A stretch of 41,266 bases of DNA from an uncultured Chloroflexota bacterium (GTDB lineage Bacteria > Chloroflexota > UBA4733). The stretch covers positions 1 through 41,266 of the forward strand of contig CALBSQ010000283.1 in the NCBI GenBank assembly GCA_937967325.1, read 5' to 3'. Shown piece by piece: positions 18,121 to 25,786 of this stretch. Within the stretch, counting starts at the first letter, position 1. Each line of letters opens with the position of its first letter. The position numbers and the translations under genes were made by a program. Under the pieces are notes generated by a model. It did not search any database and was not told the DNA's origin. It saw nothing but the letters and a program-made list of their open reading frames with translations.

Positions 18121-18534
18121 ATGGCTGAGACGACCGTGACTCTCTCCCTTCCGGAGGCGGTGTATGACGAGCTCCAGCAACGCGCCTACCGCCATCAGCG
18201 CCGGATCGAGGACGAGGTGACCGTGACACTCGTGGCGGCCGTTGGCGCCGATGATGGACTGCCGGCGGATCTCGCCGCCGCCGTCGACGCCCTTGCTACG
18301 CTCGACGTGGACAGCCTGTGGCGCGTCAGCCAGTGTCAGCCAACCGTGGAAGACAGGATTCTGCTCGACGCCTTCGTCGACAAGCGACGACGCCAGGGAA
18401 CGACACCCGACGAGGATCGGCTGTTAGCCGAACTGATTGACCGGCACGATCGGGTGATGGTCCTGCGTGCTGAGGCCATCGCGCTGCTCCACCAGCGCGG
18501 GACCGACGTGACGGAGCGGACCGCTCGCGCGTGA
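18121..18534 (+). CDS. Small protein with RHH-like N-terminus, partner of HNH gene
   Basis: 137-residue protein. The first 30 residues (TVTLSLPEAVYDELQQRAYRH) have the strand-helix pattern of ribbon-helix-helix or antitoxin-like DNA-binding proteins; the rest is predicted helical and rich in acidic and Arg residues. The ATG at 18121 is preferred over one at 18094 because GAGGAG lies 6 nt upstream; a TAGAAT box lies about 26 bp further up. Its TGA overlaps the GTG of the HNH gene by 4 bp, so the two are translationally coupled. Pairs of this build are, from memory, frequent in Cyanobacteria and Chloroflexota; a toxin-antitoxin-like or regulatory role is conjecture. Confidence 0.7.
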   Translation: MAETTVTLSLPEAVYDELQQRAYRHQRRIEDEVTVTLVAAVGADDGLPADLAAAVDALATLDVDSLWRVSQCQPTVEDRILLDAFVDKRRRQGTTPDEDRLLAELIDRHDRVMVLRAEAIALLHQRGTDVTERTARA

Positions 18535-18959
18535 GCACGGCCCGTGTCGGCCGCCGGTTGCGCGCCCGGGTGCTGGCCGACGCGGGCGGTCGGTGCGGCT
18601 ATTGTCGCTCCAGCGAGGAAATCACCGGCACGCCGCTGGAGATTGAGCACGTGCTGCCGGACTCCCTCGGTGGGTTGCCGCACCGTGCCAACCTCTGGGC
18701 CGCCTGCCGCCAATGCAACGTGCTCAAGAGCGACCGTGTCGAAGCGCCCGACCCGATGACCGGAGCGATGGCGACACTTTTCAATCCCCGCGAACAGTGG
18801 TGGGGTGGGCATTTCGTCTGGGTTGAGGGTGGAGCAATGATCGTCGGTCAGACGCCGACTGGTCGTGCCACCGTGGCGGCGCTGCAACTGAATCGCCCCC
18901 TCCTGGTCCGAGCACGCCGGCGGTGGGTCGGCGCGGGCTGGCATCCGCCCGACGCGTGA
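18531..18959 (+). CDS. HNH endonuclease
   Basis: 142-residue HNH nuclease of the compact zinc-containing type. Zinc cysteines are C22/C25 (RCGYC) and C59/C62 (CRQCN). The catalytic block is IEHVLPDSLGG with H40, followed by NLWAACRQCNVLKSD with N54 and N63. The C-terminal half (TLFNPREQWWGGHFVW and a final Leu/Arg-rich segment) is the conserved extension seen in this cyanobacterial/chloroflexal HNH group. It starts at GTG within the GTGA overlap with the upstream gene. All metal and catalytic residues look intact. It could cut foreign DNA, act as a toxin, or promote spread of the cassette; the sequence does not decide. Confidence 0.85.
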   Translation: MSTARVGRRLRARVLADAGGRCGYCRSSEEITGTPLEIEHVLPDSLGGLPHRANLWAACRQCNVLKSDRVEAPDPMTGAMATLFNPREQWWGGHFVWVEGGAMIVGQTPTGRATVAALQLNRPLLVRARRRWVGAGWHPPDA

Positions 18960-19216
18960 TGGCGCCATCGAAGACAGATATCCCTGAACCCGTCCGTGGG
19001 ATGGGGCATGACGTTTCCCGGCTCTTGGAGTCCGGTTTGCGCTTGCCTGGCTACAGTGATACCGACGTGTAGCAGACGCTCGGCAGGGCGTAGCCAGCAG
19101 TGACCGCTACAGAGTCTGCACGCACCGACCCGGTTGCTAGATCCGCTGGTACAGGACGCTTGCCCGACGAGCGGCGGAGGGCCTGCTCAGCGCTGCCGCT
19201 AGGAGTGGAATCGGGG

Positions 19217-19288
19217 TGGCGGCGAGTAGATTTGAACTACTGACCAAGGGCTTATGAGTCCCCTGCTCTACCGCTGAGCTACGCCGCC
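19217..19288 (-). tRNA. tRNA with CAT anticodon (Met, or Ile2 if lysidinylated)
   Basis: 72-nt cloverleaf: acceptor GGCGGCG/CGCCGCC, D arm GCTC/GAGC with a short loop, anticodon loop CTCATAA, T arm AGTAG/CTACT with TTCAAAT loop. The anticodon stem has one A-G mismatch at its base. CCA is not encoded. The TTGGTC variable region and CTCATAA loop resemble elongator Met and also the minor Ile2 tRNA whose CAT is modified by TilS, so the amino acid is uncertain. It is the intact end of the putative integration site. Confidence 0.9.
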
Positions 19289-19507
19289 CGCTGATGCCCG
19301 TTCTGGTCTCCCAGCACGTGGCAGTAGCTAGGTAGTGTAGCGGATTGGGCTTGGCCCGTTCAACTGGCGCACTCCCGGGCTTCGGCCATTCAGCTTTTGT
19401 GTAGGCTATCTTGCGCACGGTTGACGTCGATGGCGTGGTCTGCCGGGAGGAATCTGGTACGCGGTCGGCCAGGACCACCTGAGTCGGCCAGGCGCACATT
19501 CCGACTT

Positions 19508-20284
19508 CTAGCGACGGGTACGCCGCTGGAACAGCCAGGCCGCCAGCGTGAACGACAGGATCGCGATGCTTCCGAACCAGATGACCGCATGCCAGGCGCT
19601 GTCGCCGATCGGCGTACCCGTCAGCAGCCCGCGGACCGTTTCGATCACCGGCGTCATTGGCTGGTTCTCGGCGACCGCCCGTAGCCACGGGGGCATGGTG
19701 GCGGTCGGGACGAAGGCGCTGCTCACGTAGGGGAGGAACAGGACCATGAAGGTGAAGCCGCTGGCCGCCTCGACGCTCTTGGCGAGCAGCCCGAGCACGA
19801 CGGCCAGCCACGACATCGCCAGGACGAACAGCAGCAGCACGCCGATGGCCGCCAGCCACTGGAGCGGGCCGGCCGTCGGCCTGAATCCCATCAACAAGGC
19901 CGTCCCAACCACCAGCGCCGCGGAGAAGAGGTTGCGCGCCATGCTCGCCACGACGTGTCCGGTGAGCACGGCCGAGCTGGTGATCGGCAGGGACTGGAAG
20001 CGGTCCATAATCCCGCCGACCATGTCCGCGCAGACGCTGACGGCCGTGGTGGCGGAGCAGAAGCCCGCGCACAGCAAGATGATGCCCGGGACGACATAGT
20101 TGACGTATTTGGCGCCGGTGTCGATTGCGCCGCCGAAGACGTAGACGAAGAGCGCCATCAGCATCACGGGAAGCAGCAGCACCGGCAACAACGCGTCGAA
20201 ATTGCGGCTGCTGAGGCGAAGACAGCGGCCGATCATGGTCAGTGAGTCACCGACCGGCCGGCGGGAAATGGTCTGAACGCTCAT
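19508..20284 (-). CDS. ABC-2 type exporter permease, DrrB-like
   Basis: 258-residue membrane subunit of an ABC-2/daunorubicin-resistance-type exporter, with about six hydrophobic segments and the family's central block VCADMVGGIMDRFQSLPITSSAVLTGHV. The conserved region NQPMTPVIETVRGLL lies before the last membrane segment. The start codon overlaps the stop of the ATPase gene by 4 bp (ATGA), so the two are coupled. It would form the channel of a homodimeric or DrrAB-like exporter for hydrophobic drugs or a native metabolite. Confidence 0.9.
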   Translation of the reverse strand: MSVQTISRRPVGDSLTMIGRCLRLSSRNFDALLPVLLLPVMLMALFVYVFGGAIDTGAKYVNYVVPGIILLCAGFCSATTAVSVCADMVGGIMDRFQSLPITSSAVLTGHVVASMARNLFSAALVVGTALLMGFRPTAGPLQWLAAIGVLLLFVLAMSWLAVVLGLLAKSVEAASGFTFMVLFLPYVSSAFVPTATMPPWLRAVAENQPMTPVIETVRGLLTGTPIGDSAWHAVIWFGSIAILSFTLAAWLFQRRTRR

Positions 20285-21231
20285 CGGGCAACCTCCAGTG
20301 CTGTGGGAGCCACGCGCTCTCCGGTCAAGGCAAGGAAGACGTCATCCAGGCTCGGTTGGTGCAGCGCGATTTTGGCGACATCGATCCGCTGATCGGCCAG
20401 CCGATCGAGGAGACGTTTGACCTGGATGGCGCTGCCGTCGGTGGCCACGCTGATCATCAGCCGGCGCTGGTCGGTCCGTGTCGCCTCGCCGCCGAGGGTC
20501 CGGCTTGCTTGCCGGAAGCCGTCTTCGTCGGCGAAGATTAGCTCCGCGCGCTCGCCGGCAAGCGTGGACTTCAGCGCTTCCGCCGTACCCTCCGCGATCA
20601 CCCGTCCGCCGTCGATCACGGTGATCCGGTCGGCGAGCGCATCGGCCTCTTCAAGGTACTGCGTGGTCAGCAGGACCGTAGCGCCGCTGGCGACGAGCTC
20701 ACGAATCGCCGCCCACATAGCCTGCCGGCTGGCGGGGTCGAGACCGGTCGTCGGCTCGTCGAGGAAGAGCACCCGCGGCCGGCCGATCAGGCCGATGGCC
20801 AGGTCCAGGCGGCGGCGCATACCGCCCGAGTACGTCTTGACCGGTCGCTTTGCTACGTCTAGTAGATCGAACTGCTCCAACAGTTGGGTCGCCCGTCGCC
20901 GAGCCTCCGGGCGGCTCAGGTGGAGCAGCCGTCCCATCATCACCATGTTCTCGTCGCCGGTCTGCCAATCATCGAGGGCAACGTTCTGCCCGGTCAGGCT
21001 GATGACGCCGCGGACCTGGTCCGGCGCCCCCACGATGTCGTGGCCGGCCACGCTTGCCTGGCCGGCGTCGGGGCGCAGGAGCGTCGACAAGATCCGCACT
21101 GTGGTGGTCTTGCCGGCGCCGTTCGGTCCCAGCAGGGCCATGACCGTCCCCTGCTCGATGGCCAGGTCCACCCCCTTCAACACTCTAGTGGACCCGAACG
21201 ACTTCTCGAGCCCCCTCGCTTCCACGATCAC
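20281..21231 (-). CDS. ABC exporter ATPase, DrrA-like
   Basis: 316-residue ATP-binding subunit. Walker A GPNGAGKTT is at 35-43, the signature YSGGMRRRLD around 134-143, and Walker B VLFLDEP at 154-160 followed by TTGLDP; the C-terminal extension of the DrrA family (LHQPSLDDVFLALTG) is present. The GTG at 21231 is chosen because GGAGG sits 6 nt upstream; a longer frame from 21276 would read through the operator palindrome. It is divergent from a TetR gene that probably represses it, and near a small-molecule tailoring cluster whose product it might export (speculative). Confidence 0.92.
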   Translation of the reverse strand: MIVEARGLEKSFGSTRVLKGVDLAIEQGTVMALLGPNGAGKTTTVRILSTLLRPDAGQASVAGHDIVGAPDQVRGVISLTGQNVALDDWQTGDENMVMMGRLLHLSRPEARRRATQLLEQFDLLDVAKRPVKTYSGGMRRRLDLAIGLIGRPRVLFLDEPTTGLDPASRQAMWAAIRELVASGATVLLTTQYLEEADALADRITVIDGGRVIAEGTAEALKSTLAGERAELIFADEDGFRQASRTLGGEATRTDQRRLMISVATDGSAIQVKRLLDRLADQRIDVAKIALHQPSLDDVFLALTGERVAPTALEVAR

Positions 21232-21257
21232 ATCACACCTCCAACAACTGCGTGCGT

Positions 21258-21272
21258 CATACACTGTGTATG
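21258..21272. promoter_or_regulatory. Probable TetR operator palindrome
   Basis: Perfect 15-bp palindrome CATACAC-T-GTGTATG in the divergent gap between the exporter operon and the TetR gene. A second half-site GTGTATG lies at 21298-21304. The position, upstream of the exporter ATPase start, fits repression of the exporter, and the second half-site near the regulator's own start could give autoregulation. Confidence 0.7.
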
Positions 21273-21345
21273 CCATACGCGAAATATACCAGGATCAGTG
21301 TATGCTGTAAAGTGTTAGGATGAACGTCGATTCACGGAGACCGGA

Positions 21346-22149
21346 GTGACGATGGGCCACGCCGACGTGACCGGGCTGCCGCGCAGTCTCAAGTTGCTCT
21401 GGGGCCGCGAGGAACCCCAGCGGCGCGGGCCGAAACCGAGCCTCAGCCTGGAGCGCATCGCGGCGGCCGCCATTGCACTCGCCGACGCCGAAGGCATGCA
21501 AGCGGTGTCGATGAGCCGGGTTGCCGGCCAACTCGGTTTCACGACGATGTCGCTCTATCGTTACGTGAGTGCGAAGGATGATCTCATCGCGCTGATGCTC
21601 GATGTGGCCATCGGCAGACCAGACCTCCCGGAGGATGCGACTGCCGGATGGCGCGCCCGGCTCGAGCACTGGAGTCTGGGCTACCTGACCGCCCTGCGCC
21701 GCCATCCCTGGATGACGCGGACACCGATCAGCGGACCCCCGGTCACCCCGAACCAGGTCGCCTGGATGGAAGCCGCGCTCGGCGCTCTGGCGGAAACGGC
21801 GCTGACCGACGCCGAGAAGCTGTCGATCCTCCTGCTGGTGAACAATTACGTCCGTGGCGTCGGTCAGTTGTCGGCTGACCTCGCCGAAGCGGACGAGGAA
21901 AGTCGGCCCGGACAGAGCGCCGTGATGAGCCAATACGGACAGGTGCTCGCGCAGTTGATCGACGCCGAGGGCTTCCCGACGCTGCGCGGCATGCTGGCCT
22001 CCGGGGTGTTCGACCAGCCCGATGATGAGCCCGACGTGGAATTCAACTTCGGCCTGCGCATGATTCTCGATGGCGTAGCCCGGCTCGTGCAGGAGCGTCA
22101 CGCTACGCGGCAGATGCCGGGGAAGGCGCTTCGCGGGCAGCCCTCCTGA
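21346..22149 (+). CDS. TetR-family transcriptional regulator
   Basis: 267-residue TetR regulator. The N-terminal helix-turn-helix reads LERIAAAAIALADAEGMQAVSMSRVAGQLGFTTMSLYRYVSAKDDLIALMLD, and the C-terminal ligand domain resembles TetR_C class 1 (tetracycline-repressor-like), with HPWMTRTPISGPPVTPNQ typical of that group. The GTG at 21346 or the ATG at 21352 could start it; both have a GGAG box. A C-terminal tail rich in Gln/Arg/Pro follows the fold. It most likely represses the divergent drrAB-like genes and releases the DNA when a drug or metabolite binds. Confidence 0.92.
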   Translation: MTMGHADVTGLPRSLKLLWGREEPQRRGPKPSLSLERIAAAAIALADAEGMQAVSMSRVAGQLGFTTMSLYRYVSAKDDLIALMLDVAIGRPDLPEDATAGWRARLEHWSLGYLTALRRHPWMTRTPISGPPVTPNQVAWMEAALGALAETALTDAEKLSILLLVNNYVRGVGQLSADLAEADEESRPGQSAVMSQYGQVLAQLIDAEGFPTLRGMLASGVFDQPDDEPDVEFNFGLRMILDGVARLVQERHATRQMPGKALRGQPS

Positions 22150-22291
22150 GCGGCGAGGGCAAGCGGCCATGCTTCTCTCACCTCGTCTCATCCTGGATAG
22201 ACTACGCCGCGACGACGGTGCATCCAGGACTTCCGAGCGTGTTCCGCGTGGAGGGGTTGAACGATTAGCCTAGACCGACGACAATGGAGCC

Positions 22292-22912
22292 ATGAGCATT
22301 GTGCAGCAACAGAGGCCAGACTTGCTAGCGCCGTGGGCGGAGGTAGTCCCCGGCTACGGGCCGGCCACCGTCGATCTGCGGCTGGCCTTGCCGGACGACG
22401 GCTACCGCTACGAGGTGGTCGAGGGGGTGCTCGTCCGCATGGCCGGTAGAGGCGACGAGGCGACGACCATCGCCGGCGTCCTTCAGGGAGAGCTTTACGC
22501 GTTCGTGCGCCCGCGCCGTCTGGGCATCGTCACGACATCGGACGGGGTGTACAAGTTCCCCGGCGCGGAAACAGGTTTGATCCCCGACGTGGGGTTCTAC
22601 CGCGCCGAGCGCCGGGCCCTCATCGCCGACCGGCGGCGGCCCATCCCCTTCGCGCCCGACCTGGCGATCGAGGTCGCCTCGCCCGAGCAGCGGCCCGACG
22701 AGCTGGCCGCCAAGGCGCGGCTCTACCTCTCCGGCGGGACGCGCCTGGTCTGGGTAGTGTGGCCGTCCAGTGGCCATATCGACGTGTGGCGCGCGGGCAA
22801 CGAAGGCGCGCCGGCAGCGATACTGGGCACGGGCGATACGCTCGATGGCGAGGACGTGATACCCGGCTTTTCGTATCCCGTCGCCGCGGTGTTCGCTGAT
22901 CCGCTCGCCTGA
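22292..22912 (+). CDS. Uma2-family (DUF820) putative nuclease
   Basis: 206-residue Uma2-family protein with a PD-(D/E)xK restriction-endonuclease-like fold. Visible family blocks are YEVVEGVLVRM, the acidic IPDVGFYR (D99), APDLAIEVASPEQ (E127) and the DELAAKARLYLSGGTRLVWVV block with K141. Uma2 genes are expanded in Cyanobacteria and Chloroflexota; their biological role is largely unknown. It stands 33 bp upstream of the nucleotidyltransferase gene on the same strand, probably without functional connection. All putative catalytic residues are present. Confidence 0.88.
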   Translation: MSIVQQQRPDLLAPWAEVVPGYGPATVDLRLALPDDGYRYEVVEGVLVRMAGRGDEATTIAGVLQGELYAFVRPRRLGIVTTSDGVYKFPGAETGLIPDVGFYRAERRALIADRRRPIPFAPDLAIEVASPEQRPDELAAKARLYLSGGTRLVWVVWPSSGHIDVWRAGNEGAPAAILGTGDTLDGEDVIPGFSYPVAAVFADPLA

Positions 22913-22945
22913 CGATCATTCGAGGCGCGGCGCAAGGAGGATTGC

Positions 22946-23680
22946 GTGACCAAGGGAGTGATCCTGGCCGGTGGGCTCGGTACCAGGCTCTATCCGCTAA
23001 CCCACGTCACGAACAAGCATCTCCTCCCGGTCTACGATCGTCCGATGATCTTCTACCCCATCGACACCCTGGTCAGGGCGGGGGTTCGCGACCTGCTGAT
23101 CGTGATCGGCGGGCCGCACGCCGGACACTTCATCTCGGCCCTGCGCAACGGCCGAGACTGGGGTGTGCGGCATCTGGAGTTTGCCTATCAGGAAAGAGAA
23201 GGCGGGATCGCCGAGGCGCTGTCGCTGGCCGAGGATTTCACCGATGGGGAAAACCTCGCCGTGATCCTGGGGGACAACACGACCGACGCCGACATCTCCC
23301 AGGCAGTGGCCGACTTCGCCGCGGGCGCCATGATCTTCCTCAAGACGGTGCCCGATCCGTACCGCTTCGGCGTGCCGACGTTCGACCGTGAGGACGCTAA
23401 TCGTATCGTCCGCCTCACGGAAAAGCCGGAGCATCCTGACAGCAACTACGCCGCGACCGGCCTGTACCTCTACGACGGACGGGTATTCGACTTCATCCGC
23501 GAGCTCCGGCCGTCCGGTCGCGGCGAGTTGGAGATCACCGACGTGAACAATCGCTACCTTGGCCTCGGCGAGCTCCGCTGGGCTGAGCTATCCGGCTACT
23601 GGCGCGACGCGGGCACCTTCGAGACCCTGCTCGAGGCCAACAACTACTGGGCCGGCAAGCGCTCCGTCCGCGGGGCGTGA
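22946..23680 (+). CDS. Sugar-1-phosphate nucleotidyltransferase, RmlA-like
   Basis: 244-residue nucleotidyltransferase of the glucose-1-phosphate thymidylyltransferase type. The nucleotide-binding start is GVILAGGLGTRLYPLT, followed by the conserved NKHLLPVYDRPMIFYPIDTL, YQEREGGIAEAL, the metal Asp of ILGDN and RFGVPTFD. The GTG at 22946 has AAGGAGG upstream. It is shorter than typical RmlA (about 290 residues): it ends after EITDVNNRYL...GYWRDAGTFETLLEANNYW, without the usual C-terminal helices of the allosteric site. No other dTDP-rhamnose genes are near. The base and sugar specificity are therefore only probable. Confidence 0.85.
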   Translation: MTKGVILAGGLGTRLYPLTHVTNKHLLPVYDRPMIFYPIDTLVRAGVRDLLIVIGGPHAGHFISALRNGRDWGVRHLEFAYQEREGGIAEALSLAEDFTDGENLAVILGDNTTDADISQAVADFAAGAMIFLKTVPDPYRFGVPTFDREDANRIVRLTEKPEHPDSNYAATGLYLYDGRVFDFIRELRPSGRGELEITDVNNRYLGLGELRWAELSGYWRDAGTFETLLEANNYWAGKRSVRGA

Positions 23681-23780
23681 GGCCGGCCGCCTACGATTTG
23701 GCCGACTCCCCAAGAAAGGTCTCCGCTGTAATGGCGTTTGCGCCGAGGAGATTGGCAGCAAGCTATCGCCGAGGGCGTGG

Positions 23781-23896
23781 CACGGAGCGCGGGCGTCCCG
23801 CCCGCCCCGTGGCGACCGGTGGGTTGGCAATCGGCTTGCCAATGAAGTGTCTTCCCCGCGGCTGGACCGGGGCGGGCGGGACGCCCGCGCTCCGTG
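23781..23896. repeat. Palindromic intergenic repeat, copy C
   Basis: Perfect 28-bp arms at 23781-23808 and 23869-23896 around a 60-bp loop; same core as copies A, B and D. It occupies the 352-bp gap between the nucleotidyltransferase gene and the oxidoreductase stump. The rest of the gap has no gene. Confidence 0.9.
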
Positions 23897-24032
23897 TATA
23901 CCGACAGGCCGATGCAAGGTTTTGTGGCGCACCCTTGGGGAAGCGTATTCTTGACACCTCCATGCCCCGTTGATATACTAGCGGCATATCAAAGGCCGGT
24001 CGCTGCCGGACGGCGAGAAGGAGAACAGGCGC

Positions 24033-24212
24033 ATGGATCGCGTTCGCATCGCGCTCATCGGCTGTGGCGGCATCGCTAAGGGGCACATCAGCGCCTATCA
24101 GGGCGACGACCAGAATCAGAACGTCCGGCTGGAGCCGGGCGGACACTACGCCGCTCGCCGCAGAGGCCGCTCCGGCCCCTTCGCCGCTCAGGAGGCCGTC
24201 CATGCCCGGTGA
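24033..24212 (+). pseudogene. Stump of a Gfo/Idh/MocA oxidoreductase
   Basis: A well-signalled start (AAGGAGAA box, ATG at 24033) opens a 59-codon frame whose first 18 residues, VRIALIGCGGIAKGHI and the flanking residues, are the Rossmann beta-alpha start of a Gfo/Idh/MocA dehydrogenase. After about residue 22 the reading becomes low-quality Arg/Gly sequence and ends at a TGA inside the next gene. The remaining 300 or so residues of the enzyme are missing, so an internal deletion probably joined this start to the following gene's leader. Confidence 0.7.
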
Positions 24213-25641
24213 GACATCCGGACTGCGCGTCGGCGCCGGTCGGACCGTCATCACGCCGCCGCTCGGCGTCTCGCTGGCCGGCTCCTACGCCGACCGCCGC
24301 GCCACCGGGTTGCACGACGACCTGTACGCTCGCGCTTTCGTGGTCGACGACGGCAGCTCGCAACTGGCCATTGTCGCCTGCGACCTCATCGGCATTCGTG
24401 CCTCGACGGTCGCGTCGGCGCGACAGCTCATTGAGCAATCCTGCGGCATCCCGGGTGACCACGTGCTGGTCTCCCCAACGCACAACCACTCCGGCCCCCT
24501 GACCCGCGAGCTGGTGGCCAGTGGCATGTACGGCGATCCTGATGAGCCCTACCTGGCGCTGCTGGCGCGACAGGTTGCCTCGGCGGTTCAGGTTGCCAAG
24601 GGTCGCTTGGCCCCGGCCCGGCTGCGTCTGACCCTTGGTGAAGAGCGCAGCGTCAACTTCAATCGCCGCTTCTGGATGCGGGAAGGGCCGGTGCGCACCA
24701 ATCCGGGCAAGCAGAATCCGGACGTGCTGCGTCCCGCCGGACCGGTCGACCCTCGCCTGTGGGCGCTGACCGCGCTTCCCGTCGCGGAGGGGCTTCCGGT
24801 AGAAGGCGCGGAGGCAGTGCCCCCGGCGGTGATCCCGCTGGGCATGCTCGTGAATTTCGGGCTTCATCCAGCCATCGCCGGGGGCAACGCCATCGGCGCG
24901 GATTTTCCCCATTTCCTCGAAACGGGCGTCCAGCGCTTGCTGGGTTCTTGCGGCAACGGCGCGGACGAGCCGGGCTCATCGGGAAGCAGGGAGCGGCGTG
25001 GCGACCCGATTGTGGTCTTTGCCAACGCCCCTTGCGGTGACGTGAACCACGTCGATGTCTCCCACAGCCAGCGTCAGACCGGCATCGTCGAGGCGGCCCG
25101 TGTCGGGACTATCCTCGCCGCCGAAGTCACGAAGTCCGTTTGCCGCCTAGTTGCGGAGTGGGAGCTTGGCGCTGCCGCCACTTCTGGAATCATTCGCGGC
25201 GCCCGGCGGCAGGTAGTCCTGCCCCTGCGCCGGCCGACGGCCGAGCAGGTGGCGTGGGCGCGGCAGGCCGCGCTGGGGCGCATGTCCATGGCGCCCGGCG
25301 GTGGACTGGAAGTCGTGGAGGCGCACCGCGTCCTGGCCCTGGCCGATAGCTGGCGCGGCGACACCTACACGACCGAGGTGCAGGCGCTGGCGATGGGCAA
25401 CGACCTGGCTATCGTGGGCTTGCCCGGCGAGATTTTTGCCGATTTGGGTCTGGACCTGCGAGAGCGCTCACCCTTCCGGCACACCCTGGTGATCGGACTG
25501 GCCAACGAGGCCATCGGCTACGTACCGACGCGTCGCGCTTACGAAGAAGGCGGCTACGAGCCGACGTCGAGCCGGTTCCAGCCGGGCGCGGGCGAGCAAC
25601 TGGTGGAGGAGGCGCTGCAGGCGCTCGCGGGGTTACGGTAG
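24202..25641 (+). CDS. Neutral/alkaline ceramidase N-terminal-domain-like protein
   Basis: 479-residue protein matching the neutral/alkaline non-lysosomal ceramidase N-terminal domain group. Conserved pieces are VGAGRTVITPPLGVSLAGSY, the DDLYARAFVVDDG block, LVSPTHNHSGP (metal-binding His pair), NFGLHPAIAGG with another His, and IVFANAPCGDVNHVD. The catalytic Ser loop and C-terminal immunoglobulin-like domain of true ceramidases are not evident and there is no signal peptide, so the substrate is unlikely to be ceramide; such short cytosolic members are often found with sugar catabolism genes. The ATG at 24202 has AGGAGG 6 nt upstream. It leads the oxidoreductase block. Confidence 0.75.
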   Translation: MPGETSGLRVGAGRTVITPPLGVSLAGSYADRRATGLHDDLYARAFVVDDGSSQLAIVACDLIGIRASTVASARQLIEQSCGIPGDHVLVSPTHNHSGPLTRELVASGMYGDPDEPYLALLARQVASAVQVAKGRLAPARLRLTLGEERSVNFNRRFWMREGPVRTNPGKQNPDVLRPAGPVDPRLWALTALPVAEGLPVEGAEAVPPAVIPLGMLVNFGLHPAIAGGNAIGADFPHFLETGVQRLLGSCGNGADEPGSSGSRERRGDPIVVFANAPCGDVNHVDVSHSQRQTGIVEAARVGTILAAEVTKSVCRLVAEWELGAAATSGIIRGARRQVVLPLRRPTAEQVAWARQAALGRMSMAPGGGLEVVEAHRVLALADSWRGDTYTTEVQALAMGNDLAIVGLPGEIFADLGLDLRERSPFRHTLVIGLANEAIGYVPTRRAYEEGGYEPTSSRFQPGAGEQLVEEALQALAGLR

Positions 25642-25650
25642 CGGTCGAGT

Positions 25651-25730
25651 TGTAGGGGCGCTGCTTGCCGCGCCCTGATCTGCCCAGCGCAACTGGCGCT
25701 GCCCAGGGCGCAGCAAGCAGCGCCCCTACA
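25651..25730. repeat. Inverted repeat with TGTAGGGGC ends
   Basis: 27-bp arms at 25651-25677 and 25704-25730 with one mismatch, and a nested hairpin (CAGCGC/GCGCTG) in the loop. The outer ends read TGTAGGGGCG and CGCCCCTACA. The same short motif is part of the inverted repeat at 28871-29022, so the two may belong to a broader repeat family. It lies between the ceramidase-like gene and the next oxidoreductase gene and could act as a bidirectional terminator in RNA form. Confidence 0.8.
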
Positions 25731-25786
25731 GGGGAAGGACAGGAATGCCCCGTGCCAACGCAGGTGGCCCATTTGGTGAGGATGAT

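Larger units (their letters stand above)
17877..19258. mobile_element. Putative 1.34-kb tRNA-targeted cassette (RHH + HNH)
   Basis: DNA bounded by 44-bp direct repeats of the tRNA 3' half (17877-17920 and 19215-19258). Insertion at the 3' end of a tRNA gene, with the incoming DNA restoring the gene and the old 3' end left at the far side, is typical of tyrosine-recombinase elements. Inside are only the RHH-like gene and the HNH nuclease gene, plus about 255 bp (18960-19214) with nothing recognisable. No integrase or relaxase is present, so it would be a decayed element or one mobilised in trans. A simple segmental duplication is the alternative. Confidence 0.6.
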
